Source: Liquidambar formosana (taxonomy: Eukaryota; Streptophyta; Magnoliopsida; Saxifragales; Altingiaceae). Taken from it: DNA of 64,000 nt. The stretch spans positions 3,430,607-3,494,606 of the forward strand of contig CM077834.1 of the NCBI GenBank assembly GCA_039720395.1, in the 5' to 3' direction. The translations under genes and the position numbers were made by a program. The notes beneath the pieces were generated by a model. It saw only the letters and a list, made by a program, of their open reading frames with translations. It made no database searches and was not told the DNA's origin. This document shows, piece by piece, positions 36,925 to 48,400 of the stretch; the first letter of the stretch is position 1; each line of letters starts with the position of its first letter.

Positions 36925-39009
36925 CTTAAATGACGAAAAGAACCTTAGGGGAAATATCATGTTGCAAGATGTGTGTAGAGAAGGATTCTGAAGACCCAAT
37001 GATAGACGGCCACGTGTTTAACTTTTTATGAGTTTTTAGGATGTCTGATGAGCTACCCTGTCACATTGATGAATTCTTTGCTTTTCTTTTCTTCCTGGTA
37101 ACAATTGAATTCTTGCCTTGGAGTTAATTTAATGTAGATTACTATGATGCCCTTACCTGTTGGGTATTGTTAGGGCTGGCAAAAAAATTCTTGGATTATT
37201 CACTAAGATATTCCTATGGACAAATGGAATCCAAATTTTTGTATATAATTCAGTACATTTTTTTGGAATCATGGGAGGGTATCAAGATTGGATGATAACA
37301 TGTTTGTATTTCTATTTTTCTTAATATTTAGTTTTGCTAGGCTACCATTCATGTTTATCATAAACATCTGATATAAAGTGTCAGAAACAAAGGTTTAAAT
37401 ACAAGATATCTATATAAATAAAAAATTTTCCCCCTATGTCTCGTCGGGTAGTCTATTTCAAAATTTATATTTTTAGGAATTATATTGAATGCAATCACAC
37501 ACCCATTAACTAATTTTGATATTTTAATTTTGCCCCAAGTTTATAATAACTTTAATTTATTTTGTTTCTTTTTTAACATGGAAATTATATAATGATAAAA
37601 CAATTATGGAAATTTCAGAAAAAATCATTTATTGAACATTGATAATGCACACAAATTATTGGACATGCAGCTAAAAAAATAAAAAAAAAAACCAAGAGAG
37701 ATTTTTCTTTTTTCTTTTGGTGCAAATATAAATTGTTCCTGCAAGATGAAGATTGCTCTCAAATCTAATTATTCCCAATATTTTCTCAATCAATCTCCTA
37801 AAATTTTAGTAAAAAATTTAATGGTGTTGATGCTTCACTATGAGGTCATGGTTATTGGTTTCCAATGGTATGGGCAATTTCAAGGTAGGATGAGTTCTAA
37901 ACATGGCTTGGGAGGAATAAGTTGGGTAGGATCTAGGTTAAGGGGTGTTGACCATGTGACCAAATATGGAAATAGAAACAAAAATAAACAAAGGAAAATT
38001 GTGCTCTTTCTTTGGCCAAAAGGGAAAACTCTCCCTTGACCACTTGAATCTTTGCATAATTTTCCACAATACCATGACAATGTGGATGGCAAATGACTAA
38101 CTGGTTGATCCAAGTCAACTGATTGGGTACACCAAAATTTGGAAAAAAGAGTGGGTTACTTTATTAGCAAGCCTAAAAATTAAACAAATACCCAAAAGAA
38201 TAAAAAAAATCTATGCAAAACAACCGTGTTGCAAATAAGCAGTTCAATATTGTTTAAACTCCATTTAATCAAATTATTATCTCTACAATCAACTGTTCGA
38301 CCAGGGGAACACCAGTGTTTTTAAGAAGGGTCAAAGGCTGCTTTAGTTCCCCTACTTTTTGGTTTGTAATTTCTAAGAAAAATTATGTCATGTGCCGGGC
38401 ATAATGTACTCTTTAGTCTTTTCTAATATTCACTTATCACTTGATCAACACATGACAAGTAAGATGTAAGAGAGGAGGACATAATGTGCCAACACATGGA
38501 ATACAAGGCAAATTTCGAGGAGCTGAAATAATGGCATGCATAGATCACCACACCTCCATCTCCATGGCTCTCTCTCTCTCTCTCACACACAAAAACACAT
38601 TTTTCACCCCACAAATCATTGAAAACAACAGTCAAATTAACCTTTTGACCTCACCTTTTGGTGGGTGCAATATTCCTTTGTGGGCTAACTTGTCTTCCTA
38701 AGTGGGTTATTCTTTGTGGGCATTCATGATTTTCAATTCTTGTTGGGTATAGTTGATCATTACCCTTCATGGGATTCTTTGACCCAGAAGGTATCTTTCC
38801 TCATTGCACAAATCCTTTTTCCATTTTTTTGAAATTGCCTTTTGAGTGTTTTGGTTCATGGGTCTGGTGTTGTATTCCCAATTTCCTGTATAGAGAGTGG
38901 TATATATTTTTTTTCATGTTATTGTAAGGTGAGTTTCTCAACTTCCTGGTGTTTCATAATTTTTTGAGGTGACAGGCCATTGGAGCTGTTTGATCGAGTC
39001 CGGTCAGCA
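36925..39009. other. Divergent intergenic region and RhoGDI leader
   Basis: Separates the minus-strand SWIB gene from the plus-strand RhoGDI gene. An acceptor-like GTGACAG at 38969-38975 just before the RhoGDI coding exon suggests a 5'-leader intron, possibly from a donor near 38791 (CAGAAG/GTATCT). No other gene is seen. Confidence 0.45.
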
Positions 39010-40309
39010 ATGGGTTTTGATGAAAGCGATGAAGGTGGAACAAAAAATGTAGCCTCTGAAACAAAGCCAACAACCTCTACAAGCCAACAGGATGCTGATG
39101 AAACAGGGGAAAGGCTTAGCAGACAGGCGAGCGACGACGTGTCTTGTCATGCAAAAGAGGAAGAAGAATACGAACTGAAGTTGCCGTTGGGTCCTAAGTG
39201 CAGTCTCAAAGAACAACTTGAGAAAGATAAGGTTTGCTATAAAAGCAAATTTTGTTCTCAATTAAGTTGTCTCCTTAATTGTTAATTGTGCAAAATTTTG
39301 ACCCTTTTTTTTCCTCCTTTTCTGCGTTGGTGGTGCTTTTTGAGGTTACAGGAGGATGAGAGCTTGAGGAGGTGGAAGGAACAGCTTCTTGGGAGTGTGG
39401 ATGTCAATTCAGTTGGAGGTATGCATCTTATGGACTTTTTTAATCTGTCCTATCATTCAGCTATTTATTGGAAATTTAAGTTCATTTTTCCTTCTTAGAT
39501 TTTCAAGCAAATTGGACAGAAAGAGCTCACAATTTTGATAAATTTTACTTATGTTTTCACACTAATTAGCTGTCAAAAGATACTTGCATAAAGAAATTTT
39601 CCCCATGTGGGTGATGCTTGTTTCCAACTGCCATTAATCGTCCCCCTTCATTTTGTCCTTTACAAGTTCTTGTTTACTATATCCTCACATTGCAGAAACT
39701 CTGGAACCAGATGTCAAGGTCCTCAGCCTTACAATACTCTCCCCTGGTAGACCTGCTCTTGTTCTTTCCAATTCCTGAGGTTGGGGACCCCAAGGGGTTG
39801 CGGTTTACTTTAAAAGAAGGTAGCTGCTACAACCTGAAATTCTCCTTCATAGTCAGCAACAATATTGTTTCTGGCCTAAGATACACAAACACAGTTTGGA
39901 AAACTGGTATAAAAGGTACTCTCTCTCTCTCATACTAATATAAAATATATTGAATTGGTTGTAAGGAAAGTCAGATATTGAATGATTTGAATGTTTTTTC
40001 ACTCTATTGTTGTTTCAGTTGACAGTTCAAAAGAAATGCTTGGAACCTTCAGTCCTCAACCAGAACCATATACACATCAGCTGCCTGAAGAGACTACCCC
40101 CTCTGGTATTTTTGCTAGAGGATCATATTCTGCAAGAACAAAGGTGAGTTTTGCATTTGCCTTTTCAACGTACTGTTATTATTTCTGTATCATCCTTGCG
40201 TCTCATTTTTTTTCCCCACGTTTTGTTTCAGTTAGTTGATGATGACAACAAGTGTTACTTGGAAATGAATTACACATTCGACATACAGAAGGAATGGCCA
40301 TCGAAGTGA
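39010..40309 (+). pseudogene. Rho GDP-dissociation inhibitor with a one-base frameshift in exon 3
   Basis: Exons: 39010-39231, 39352-39418, 39696-39915, 40019-40143, 40232-40309. Role: RhoGDI extracts prenylated ROP/Rho GTPases from membranes and holds them in the cytosol, as in SCN1-controlled root-hair polarity. Seen: start MGFDES, an acidic low-complexity N-terminus, LRRWKEQLLGSVDVNSVG, VSNNIVSGLRYTNTVWKTG, EMLGTFSPQPEPY, SGIFARGSYSARTK and a C-terminus DIQKEWPSK, all standard plant RhoGDI. In exon 3 an extra T at about 39764-39767 shifts the frame: the upstream frame meets a TGA almost at once (39775-39777), while the downstream frame resumes as PIPEVGDPKG. All other exons and splice sites are intact and in phase, so this is either a very young pseudogene or a sequencing/assembly error in a short T run. 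If read as written, the product lacks most of the immunoglobulin-like ROP-binding fold. Confidence 0.85.
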
Positions 40310-42544
40310 AACCGAGAGAATTTTGCCAACAACTCTCAATCGATCATAACCACTCTGACATGCAAAACATGCAATGGGCTATAAGAAGAAACAACCCGAA
40401 TTAAATGTGGGGGCATGTATTTTTTTTTTTGGTATGCCAAACTATATTTCTGTTGTCTAAGCTACTAGGCCATTTTTGTATCTGGGAACTGTCGACAGTT
40501 GATCTAATAATGCATGTAATGAACATGATCATGATGACTATCATTTTCTTTACTTCAACAGAGGATATGCTCACATAAGTTACCGAAAAGTTGTTAGGAA
40601 TTCTAGCATAATAGGACACTTACCTAGCTACCAAAGTAACGAATTTTAAATTATTGTGCTGAAATTTTCGTGCTCAATCAGGTGGCTTGTTGATCGTGAT
40701 TTCGCAAAAATATCAATCACAAGAATTTTAGGTTGTTACTTCAACTATACTTCTATGAGAATTACTGTAAAATGAGCTCAAATATACTTTGACTTTCTCT
40801 TTTGCTTTTTGATCATTAGAACCTCTAGATAGCTACTTTGTTCTTTCTTCATCCTCAAGTTGATATGGAATCTTTCTCTTCGAGATGGTGGGTTTTGGTG
40901 ACCTTTCAGTAATTCAGTCCTGCACAATTCTAAGCCTATTTGTGGCCTTTTTGGGGGGTTGTTTGGTAGTATAGGAAATCAGTGCATGGACAACAAAGCT
41001 GGTCAAAATGTAATGAATGCTGTCTAGTACTCACGAAGTAAGTTGCTATCACATCTCGGGCAGGCGGATCCAGATTATTATTTTTCAGTGGTTGCATTTT
41101 TCTTTTAAAAAAAAAATTTAATTTTAATTTTTTAACTGAGAGTAAAATGAGAAAGGCAAAAAGGCTACATATATCGTAAAAATACCTAGGCAACTTTTAG
41201 AAACGCTGAAACTTATTTATACTATTACTCTTAACACATCGATTTACTTAATGGAAGATAAGGTCCTAAGAAGATGGAAAAGGAGAAAAAAGGTCACAAG
41301 ACCACATAATTGGCATGACTCTAAATACAGGTGATAATTAAAGTAGGATGTAAGATTGATAAACACGCCACACTCTAAAAACATAGATGACTTTCAAAGA
41401 TGAGGAACTTTGCTAATATATAACTTCTAACACTCCCTAGCCAATATGAAATATGGTTCCATTTAATTGTTGCACATAAGAATAAACTAAACGTTGATTG
41501 TATATAATTCATAAAAATTGGTGTATTTTCATAAATTTAATAATAATTTAACCAAATTTAATAAAAATCAACAATTTTTTTTCTCACTGAAGGCTAAAGC
41601 AATAAATAAATTTACTCATAAAAATTTGGGAAAAAAAACAAAAAATTTTGAGTGGTTGCATAGGTGCACACATGCACCTTAGTGCAACCACCCCTGCATC
41701 TAGGTATATTAACTGATTTGATTATCATAATGGGTATAGTTGAAATTGGAAATTTTACTGTGAGTAAGAAGGAGACCTTGTAGGGCTTCTCCTAGGGTCC
41801 AACCCAGTAATTATTCCGCATGTGTGGAATAGGGGGACTACATGAACCATGTGATTAGTGTCATCCCAAAGGAGTGAGGATACCCAAGCTAAGCTGCCAC
41901 TCGCGCCACCCCCCCCCCCCCAAAAAAAACCAAAAAAAGAGACATTTCTAGCTCTTTGAATTACCAATATAATAGTAGATTCACCTTCGTTCAATTGGAA
42001 TTGATGTTTATTATTACTATGTTTGGATCATGGAAAGTATGAGAAAAAGGGAAGAAAATTGCTTAAAAATTGATTCCGTTTTAGGCATTTTTAACCTTTT
42101 TTTTCTTTTCTGTCCTCAATGCTTGAAATTTGGCATGGCACATGATTCAATTGATGATCATGTGCTTGGCAATGGTCATTGAATACCCACTAAACCAATG
42201 CAGCAACCGCATGAGAAGATGACATCGAAAGCTTCCACATGCGCCCTTTTTTGCCTTTTTCGAAACGGAAATTCATTCATAAAGCTCTTAAATTTTTAAG
42301 TTGGTATCAAAACGAGGACAGATATTAGCGTAAAATGGGTAGAAAATATTAATTTTTTTCAATTGAAAATTTCAAGTTTTATCTGGTCCAAGATATGGGA
42401 TGACGTGCAGGCACATGGATGGAATATGAACCGAGGGAATTTGGTCGGTTGATTGGCCGGTGGCTGTTAGTCAACTGCATTATTCTCTAGACAACCAAAC
42501 ATTTGAAATTAGATTGATATGCAATAGAGTATAATACATATAAT
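40310..42544. other. Intergenic, no gene seen
   Basis: After the RhoGDI 3' region the sequence is AT-rich with homopolymers, including a C run followed by A run at about 41907-41930. No coding similarity on either strand. Confidence 0.6.
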
Positions 42545-42755
42545 TTTTTTTATTTTTATATTTATTTTTTGGTTTGACAGGTGTTCGGGTCAGTTTACCC
42601 GCATCTTGACTAATTTCCTCCTTGGGTGATCTTAAGGGCATCCTTTCCCCATATCGGCCTGGTACATTTAGGAATTAATTCTTAGAGTGCTCTCCAGAGA
42701 AATCGAACCCAGATTGACAGAATAGAGGGGTTCTCTTTCTACCAACTGGACTAAA
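42545..42755 (-). mobile_element. tRNA-derived SINE, minus strand
   Basis: Read on the minus strand, an internal RNA polymerase III promoter is visible: box A TAGTCCAGTTGG (about 42752-42741) and box B GGGTTCGATTTC (about 42714-42703), spaced as in tRNAs. A roughly 130-base body follows (AGGAGGAAATTAGTCAAGAT, then ACCCGAACACCTGTC) and an A/T-rich tail. This layout is typical of plant tRNA-derived SINEs. No clear target duplication was found, so exact ends are approximate. Confidence 0.65.
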
Positions 42756-42759
42756 AAAA

Positions 42760-44300
42760 AAAAAAAAAACCCCCAAGGTATCCAAGCATACATTTCTTGT
42801 TGTTGGATTGCTATACTCTGGGCCTCTGGGGCCAAAAATCAACTTTAATAGAATGATTTTAGACCTCAGATCAAATTTGTGTGCACCAAAACGCTAGCCC
42901 CGATCTGTGGCCATAATGGATCTCAATGATCTTGACGTCGTGGTAAAGAGTTGTGCACCCTTTAATATGATTGAAACTTGAAAGGGTGGACATTGCGCTG
43001 TAGGTGACCTATATTCACTTATTATAACAGAAGTTTCACTGTCTGATCACCATTTATTTCACAATTAACCCCAGCATGACCATGACCAAATGTTATATCC
43101 TTTTTTGGAAATTTGGATTTGGGCACGATATAAAGTTTGGGTCCACTCTTAGCCCAGGTTTGACAAATTATTAAACATGATTATAACCTTATTCCTCATC
43201 TTGATTTTAATTAGGTTTAAATATATTGTCGTGGCCCCAAATTGAAGATTTGAAACAGATGATTTTTAGTATTTGGGATTGTAACAGGTGCAACCTTGAC
43301 AACCTCAAATAGTCCTGTCTTATGTCCAACCCAAACCCCAACTTATGCTGGATTTTGACTTCTGTAAACCACCACGCCACAAAAAAATTGTTACATCCTC
43401 CTCCTTTTTTTTAATTTTCCCTTTTCTTTCCCATGCCATAGAGATCTAGACACGTTCAAGATCGTATTTCATTCCGCACCATTTAATACCCAACGAAGTT
43501 CATGTTGTAACTTGACCCATGGAGGGAGTCGAATTTGAGTTCTTTCACTAACTAAGAGATACCAACAATTAATATCTACACTAATTGTTCTACTTCATGA
43601 GACTACTTATAAATTGTTCGATGGCTACAAAATTAACATTAAGACATGACTAACCGAAATTAATAGATCAAATGTATTAAAAATTATAGGCTGCTTTAAC
43701 ATTACTTATCTTAGTCAAATTTTATTGTGTCTCTCTATCATTTGGGTATTTTAAGCTTTAAACCATCAAAGATTCGCTTGATCTCACACTATCATAGTCT
43801 ACTCACAAACTCATACCTTAGTCAATAAAAAGCTGGTAGGAAACTGGAACTTAGGACATCTGATTCCCAAGCCTTAAAGCCAATTTTATGGTACCTTAGT
43901 AAAAAATTGGGTACCATACCATAAGGTCATTTAAAATGGTAAGTGAGTCACTTAAAATAATAAATTAACCACTTCAAATGGTAAATAGTTACTAAATAAT
44001 AAGTGAATCATTTTATGTCACTTTAAATAGTAAGTGACCCACTTTAAATTGATAAATGAGTATAATTTCTTAAAAATATTGTGAGTATCATAGAATTACT
44101 CATGCAATAATCCTTAGCTATGGGTTAATTGTAGGAGTTTTTGACAATGTTGGAAGGTAAAACTAAAAAATAAAAATTGGTAACCAATGATAGCATGCCA
44201 CGTCACTGCATTAGGCCAATAATTACTGTCACACCAGTGGTTCGACCGTTTAGTACACATTCCAAGCCAGAACAAAATTCGTTGCAGAAGAGGCCAAACA
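42760..44300. other. Intergenic with a degenerate repeat cluster at 43886-44100
   Basis: No gene seen. Around 43930-44060 the motif TGGTAAGTGA and its complement-like TCACTTTAAAT recur several times. The cluster ends (TTTTATGGTACC and GAGTATCATAGAATT) are loosely complementary, which suggests a decayed MITE. No target duplication could be fixed. Confidence 0.4.
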
Positions 44301-44586
44301 GGTGTTGATCAATCTGATTAGTGTTCATCAACATGAGCGAGTCTACACATTTACCATACCCTCGCGACTACGCGTACTCATTACCAAATGAGTCTGAAAG
44401 ACAGTACCTTCTCGGCTGTCCTCGTGGTCCATGGTTCTTACCGCGGGTCCGCAGGCAAAAACGGTTTCTTCCCTCGTCTCTTTGCCTTAATAACGAAGCA
44501 AGAATTGATCCTCCTCTCCCTCTAGGCTCTCTCTCTCAACCCCTACCCTTCCATTTTCAGTATTGTTTACGCTTGAATGCCTGATG

Positions 44587-45130
44587 AACAGTCAAACCTC
44601 TGAAAGAAGAGAGAAAATCATACGTTTTCCAACGTGAATGTTAGATTTCTACAGGTATGGACTTCTGGGTTCTCTTCAATCCTATGTTTCCTTATATGGG
44701 TCGCGATTTGTTTCTCATGTAGTCATGAAACACAGCTAAACAACGTGTATATATATATTTATATATGTATTCTTCTGGTATGCACTTCTGGGTTCTCTTC
44801 AATTCTATGTTTTCTTATATGGGTCGCGATTTATTTCTGATATAACCATGGAACACCGCTAAACAACGTATATATATAAATATATAACGAAGTTCATAAT
44901 GTATTCATAATCATTGATTCATTGCCTTATTTTAGCATCTTTGTCTAGTGACAATTGAATATCAGGACAGTCGGGCGGTCAAACCTTGAGAAAAGGAATA
45001 CATTTCAACATGAATATCTGATTTATACAGGTATGCACTTTTGGGTTTTCTTTAATTCTATGTTTTTCTCTATGGGTTTCGATTCTTTTTTTTTTTTTTT
45101 TCTTTTGGGTATAGTTATGCATATATGTAT
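44587..45130 (+). repeat. Repeated block in the fimbrin 5' region
   Basis: A block beginning GTATGGACTTCTGGGTTCTC at 44655 recurs at 44778 (period 123) and again at 45031, each time followed by TATGTTT...TATGGGT. The preceding leader, with GTCAAACC...GATTTCTACAG, is also duplicated (about 44587-44654 and 44965-45030). Two copies therefore have an identical ACAG/GTATG context that looks like a splice donor. These lie 350-890 bases upstream of the fimbrin ATG, probably in its leader or first intron. Confidence 0.8.
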
Positions 45131-45479
45131 GTATGTGTTCGTATAAACCAAATCTATGCATATATTTATTATATTTGTAGTTTATGTTTTCTTCATTCGG
45201 CCATATTTTAGCTCCCTTTTTCGACCATGTTTATCAGGGATAGAGTGAGCGAGGTTGGTGATTCATGCAAGCGAAGTTCACTTACATTCAAGAGTTGTTA
45301 ATGGGTGGTTGTTCTTAATGCACCTATGTGGATCTGAATTTGTTGTCGTGTTTTTCATTTTAGTCTGGGTTTAAAGATTCTTGTTGGGCTTTATCAATTT
45401 GGTGTAATTTGGGGAAGAAATTTTGAGGGTAACTAGAATTTTCTTCCCCACATTAGCAATTCCCACGGCTACGGCAAAG

Positions 45480-48400
45480 ATGTCGAGTTTCGTGGGTGTT
45501 CTTGTCTCCGATCAATGGCTTCAAAGCCAGTTCACTCAGGTTGAACTTCGCAGCCTCAAATCCAAAGTAATTATCCTCATCCCTTCTTCGTATATTGATT
45601 TTTTTTTAAATACTGGGTTCTTGTTGAATTATTTTATTGAATTTGATTTGAAGAAGTTGTATGATGGTATTAATGAATTTGGATCACCTTGTGACTTTTT
45701 TTTTTTCCTTTTTTTTTTAATCTTAGTTTATTGCAAAAAAGAATCAAAATGGTAAAGTTACAGTTGAAGACTTGCCACCTTTAATGGTAAAATTAAAGGC
45801 ATTCAGTGAGATGTTTACAGAGGAGGACATTAGGGGGATTGTGGGTGAGTCGAGTTCTGACATGAGCGATGAGATTGATTTCGAAGCCTTCCTCAAGGTG
45901 AGTCATTGGGCTTTTTTCTCATTTATTGAATTTCAATTTTTTATTAATGTTAGATGATTGGAAATAAGTCAAATAACCATGGAAATAATAATTAGTAGTC
46001 TTTAATCAGAGTTAGGGAAAAAACAATTTAATCGACTGCATTAATATGAGAATTACTTGGCTTTAATTTTACCTGCACTGGAGTTGGAAGTGTGTGAGTT
46101 AATATTTCCTTAATTGCTTGGAATTGGCAGACATATTTGAATTTGCAAGCTCGAGCTACAGAAAAATTGGGTGGTCCAAAGAACTCTTCATCATTTCTTA
46201 AGGCCACCACAACTACCCTTCTTCACACTATTAGTGAATCAGAGAAGGCATCTTATGTTGCTCACATCAACAGTTATCTTGGGGATGACCCATTTCTGAG
46301 TAAATACCTTCCTTTGGATCCAGCCACAAATGACCTATTTGATCTTGCAAAAGATGGAGTTCTTCTCTGGTATTTAAGCAGGGTTTGCTTGATAATGATC
46401 TACTTTTTTATGTCTATAAAAGCTGATATTTTGTGGTGGTTTTGATTTATAGCATGGCTTGATGCAGTAAGCTTATTAATGTTGCTGTGCCGGGCACAAT
46501 AGATGAACGAGCTATTAACACCAAAAGGGTTCTGAACCCATGGGAGAGGAATGAGAACCATACCCTTTGTCTCAATTCTGCAAAGGCTATTGGCTGCACA
46601 GTTGTTAACATCGGCACACAGGACTTGATTGAAGGAAGAGTATGTTTTGCTAATTCAGCTTCACATATGCTAAATGGATATAATTTGTCAGTCTGAAGTT
46701 TTTTCATTACTCTGTTTATTTTGCAGCCTCATCTGCTTCTTGGTCTAATTTCTCAAATTATAAAGGTGGGCATCTAAACTTTATCCTTCTTATTAGTTTG
46801 CACGTAATATTTTCACCATTTAGAACCAAATCAAGACACCAAGAGAAATGTACTGATAGAGCCTCTGGTTATAGATGCTGGCCCATTTACTTATATCTTC
46901 ATCTTTTTTCTGGCATTAATGTACTGACTTTGGTGACTCCAGATCCAATTATTAGCGGATCTTAACCTTAAAAAGACACCTCAGCTTGTAGAATTGGTGG
47001 AAGACAGCACGGTAATGAAATGTCAATTAATTTTGTTGTTACTTTGAGTAAAATTAAGGCATCAAATGTCATATTTTTTTTGGAAAACATTTTTTTGAAT
47101 GAAACATGTGGAATACTAATTCATTATGCATGGCAAATTTTTCAGGATGTTGAGGAGCTTCTGGGTTTAGCCCCAGAAAAGATCTTATTAAAATGGATGA
47201 ATTTCCACCTAAAGAAAGCAGGCTACAAGAAACCTGTCACAAATTTTTCTTCTGACGTGAAGGTATATGGCAGTCTTATTGTTATCTACTAGCAATGGCA
47301 TAAAAAATTGTTAAGGCTTGCTTCATAGTAAAATATCTATAAATTAATTGAATTTATGTGTGCTTCCCCCCCTCTTCTTTTGCTGGGCCAAGGGGGGCGG
47401 GGGAGTTGGTGGTGTGCAAAGCTCATTGAATCTTACTTTTGACCCTTATCTCCCTTATTAACCACAAGTAGCTTTTTTCACTAGCAATAATAATTATTGT
47501 GAAGTTATTAAATCACACAGCATAACTGACCTCTCCTGAAGTGCAATCTATATGATTTATCATCAACATCTTATGTTTTGTGTGTGCCATGCTAATCCAA
47601 ATTACATTGGGAAGGCTTCTATATTTTGTCTCATCCTCTGTAACAAGATCATATTCTTGTATATGTGCAGGATGGAGAGGCTTATGCTTATCTGCTTAAT
47701 GTTCTTGCACCAGAATACTGCACTCCATCCACATTAGATACTAAGGATCCCAATGAAAGAGCAAAACTGATACTTGATCATGCAGAGAGAATGGACTGTA
47801 AAAGATACTTGACCCCAAAAGATATCGTAGAAGGCTCTTCAAATTTGAATCTTGCTTTTGTTGCCCAAATATTCCATCAAAGGTAGGAAAAGAACATTTC
47901 AATTTCTTTTTATATAAATTTGTTGCAACTTTTATAAAATTTCTTTTCTATTTGGTTGGTTACTTCATGGAAGTTATTGGAGTAAGCTAAGGACATATGG
48001 TAGAATTATTACAATCTTTTTAATATAAGTTTCTTCTTTACCAGCCTATGGAATGGATGGCCTCCAGTAGTCAACTTTAGTCTTTGTTTCCATTTTATGT
48101 GCACTGTTTCACTCAAGAATTTAGGTCCTTTCAGTACTCAAGGTTTCCAGTCTTCCTTTTGAATTGAAGAAGCTGATGGGGGAAACGAGCATTTGGGTAA
48201 CAAAACATCAGAAAGATGAGCAGAGCATTCCTTGTGCTGTGGCCTATGACAGAGGGACTACCAAAAATGAAATGAAAGAGAGAAAAAGGGAGGAAGAAAA
48301 AAAGAAGGGCGAATTTGTCAATGAAAATGAGAAATCTAGTTGCCTTCAGGTCATCATTTTGCACCGAAAGCAGGCAACAGACCTCCACCTCTCTCCCAAG

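Noticed and set aside
38976..39009. Upstream extension of the RhoGDI frame from position 38980
   Set aside because: The codon at 38980 is TTG, not ATG. The first ATG in frame is at 39010 and begins MGFDES, which matches the start region of other plant RhoGDIs.
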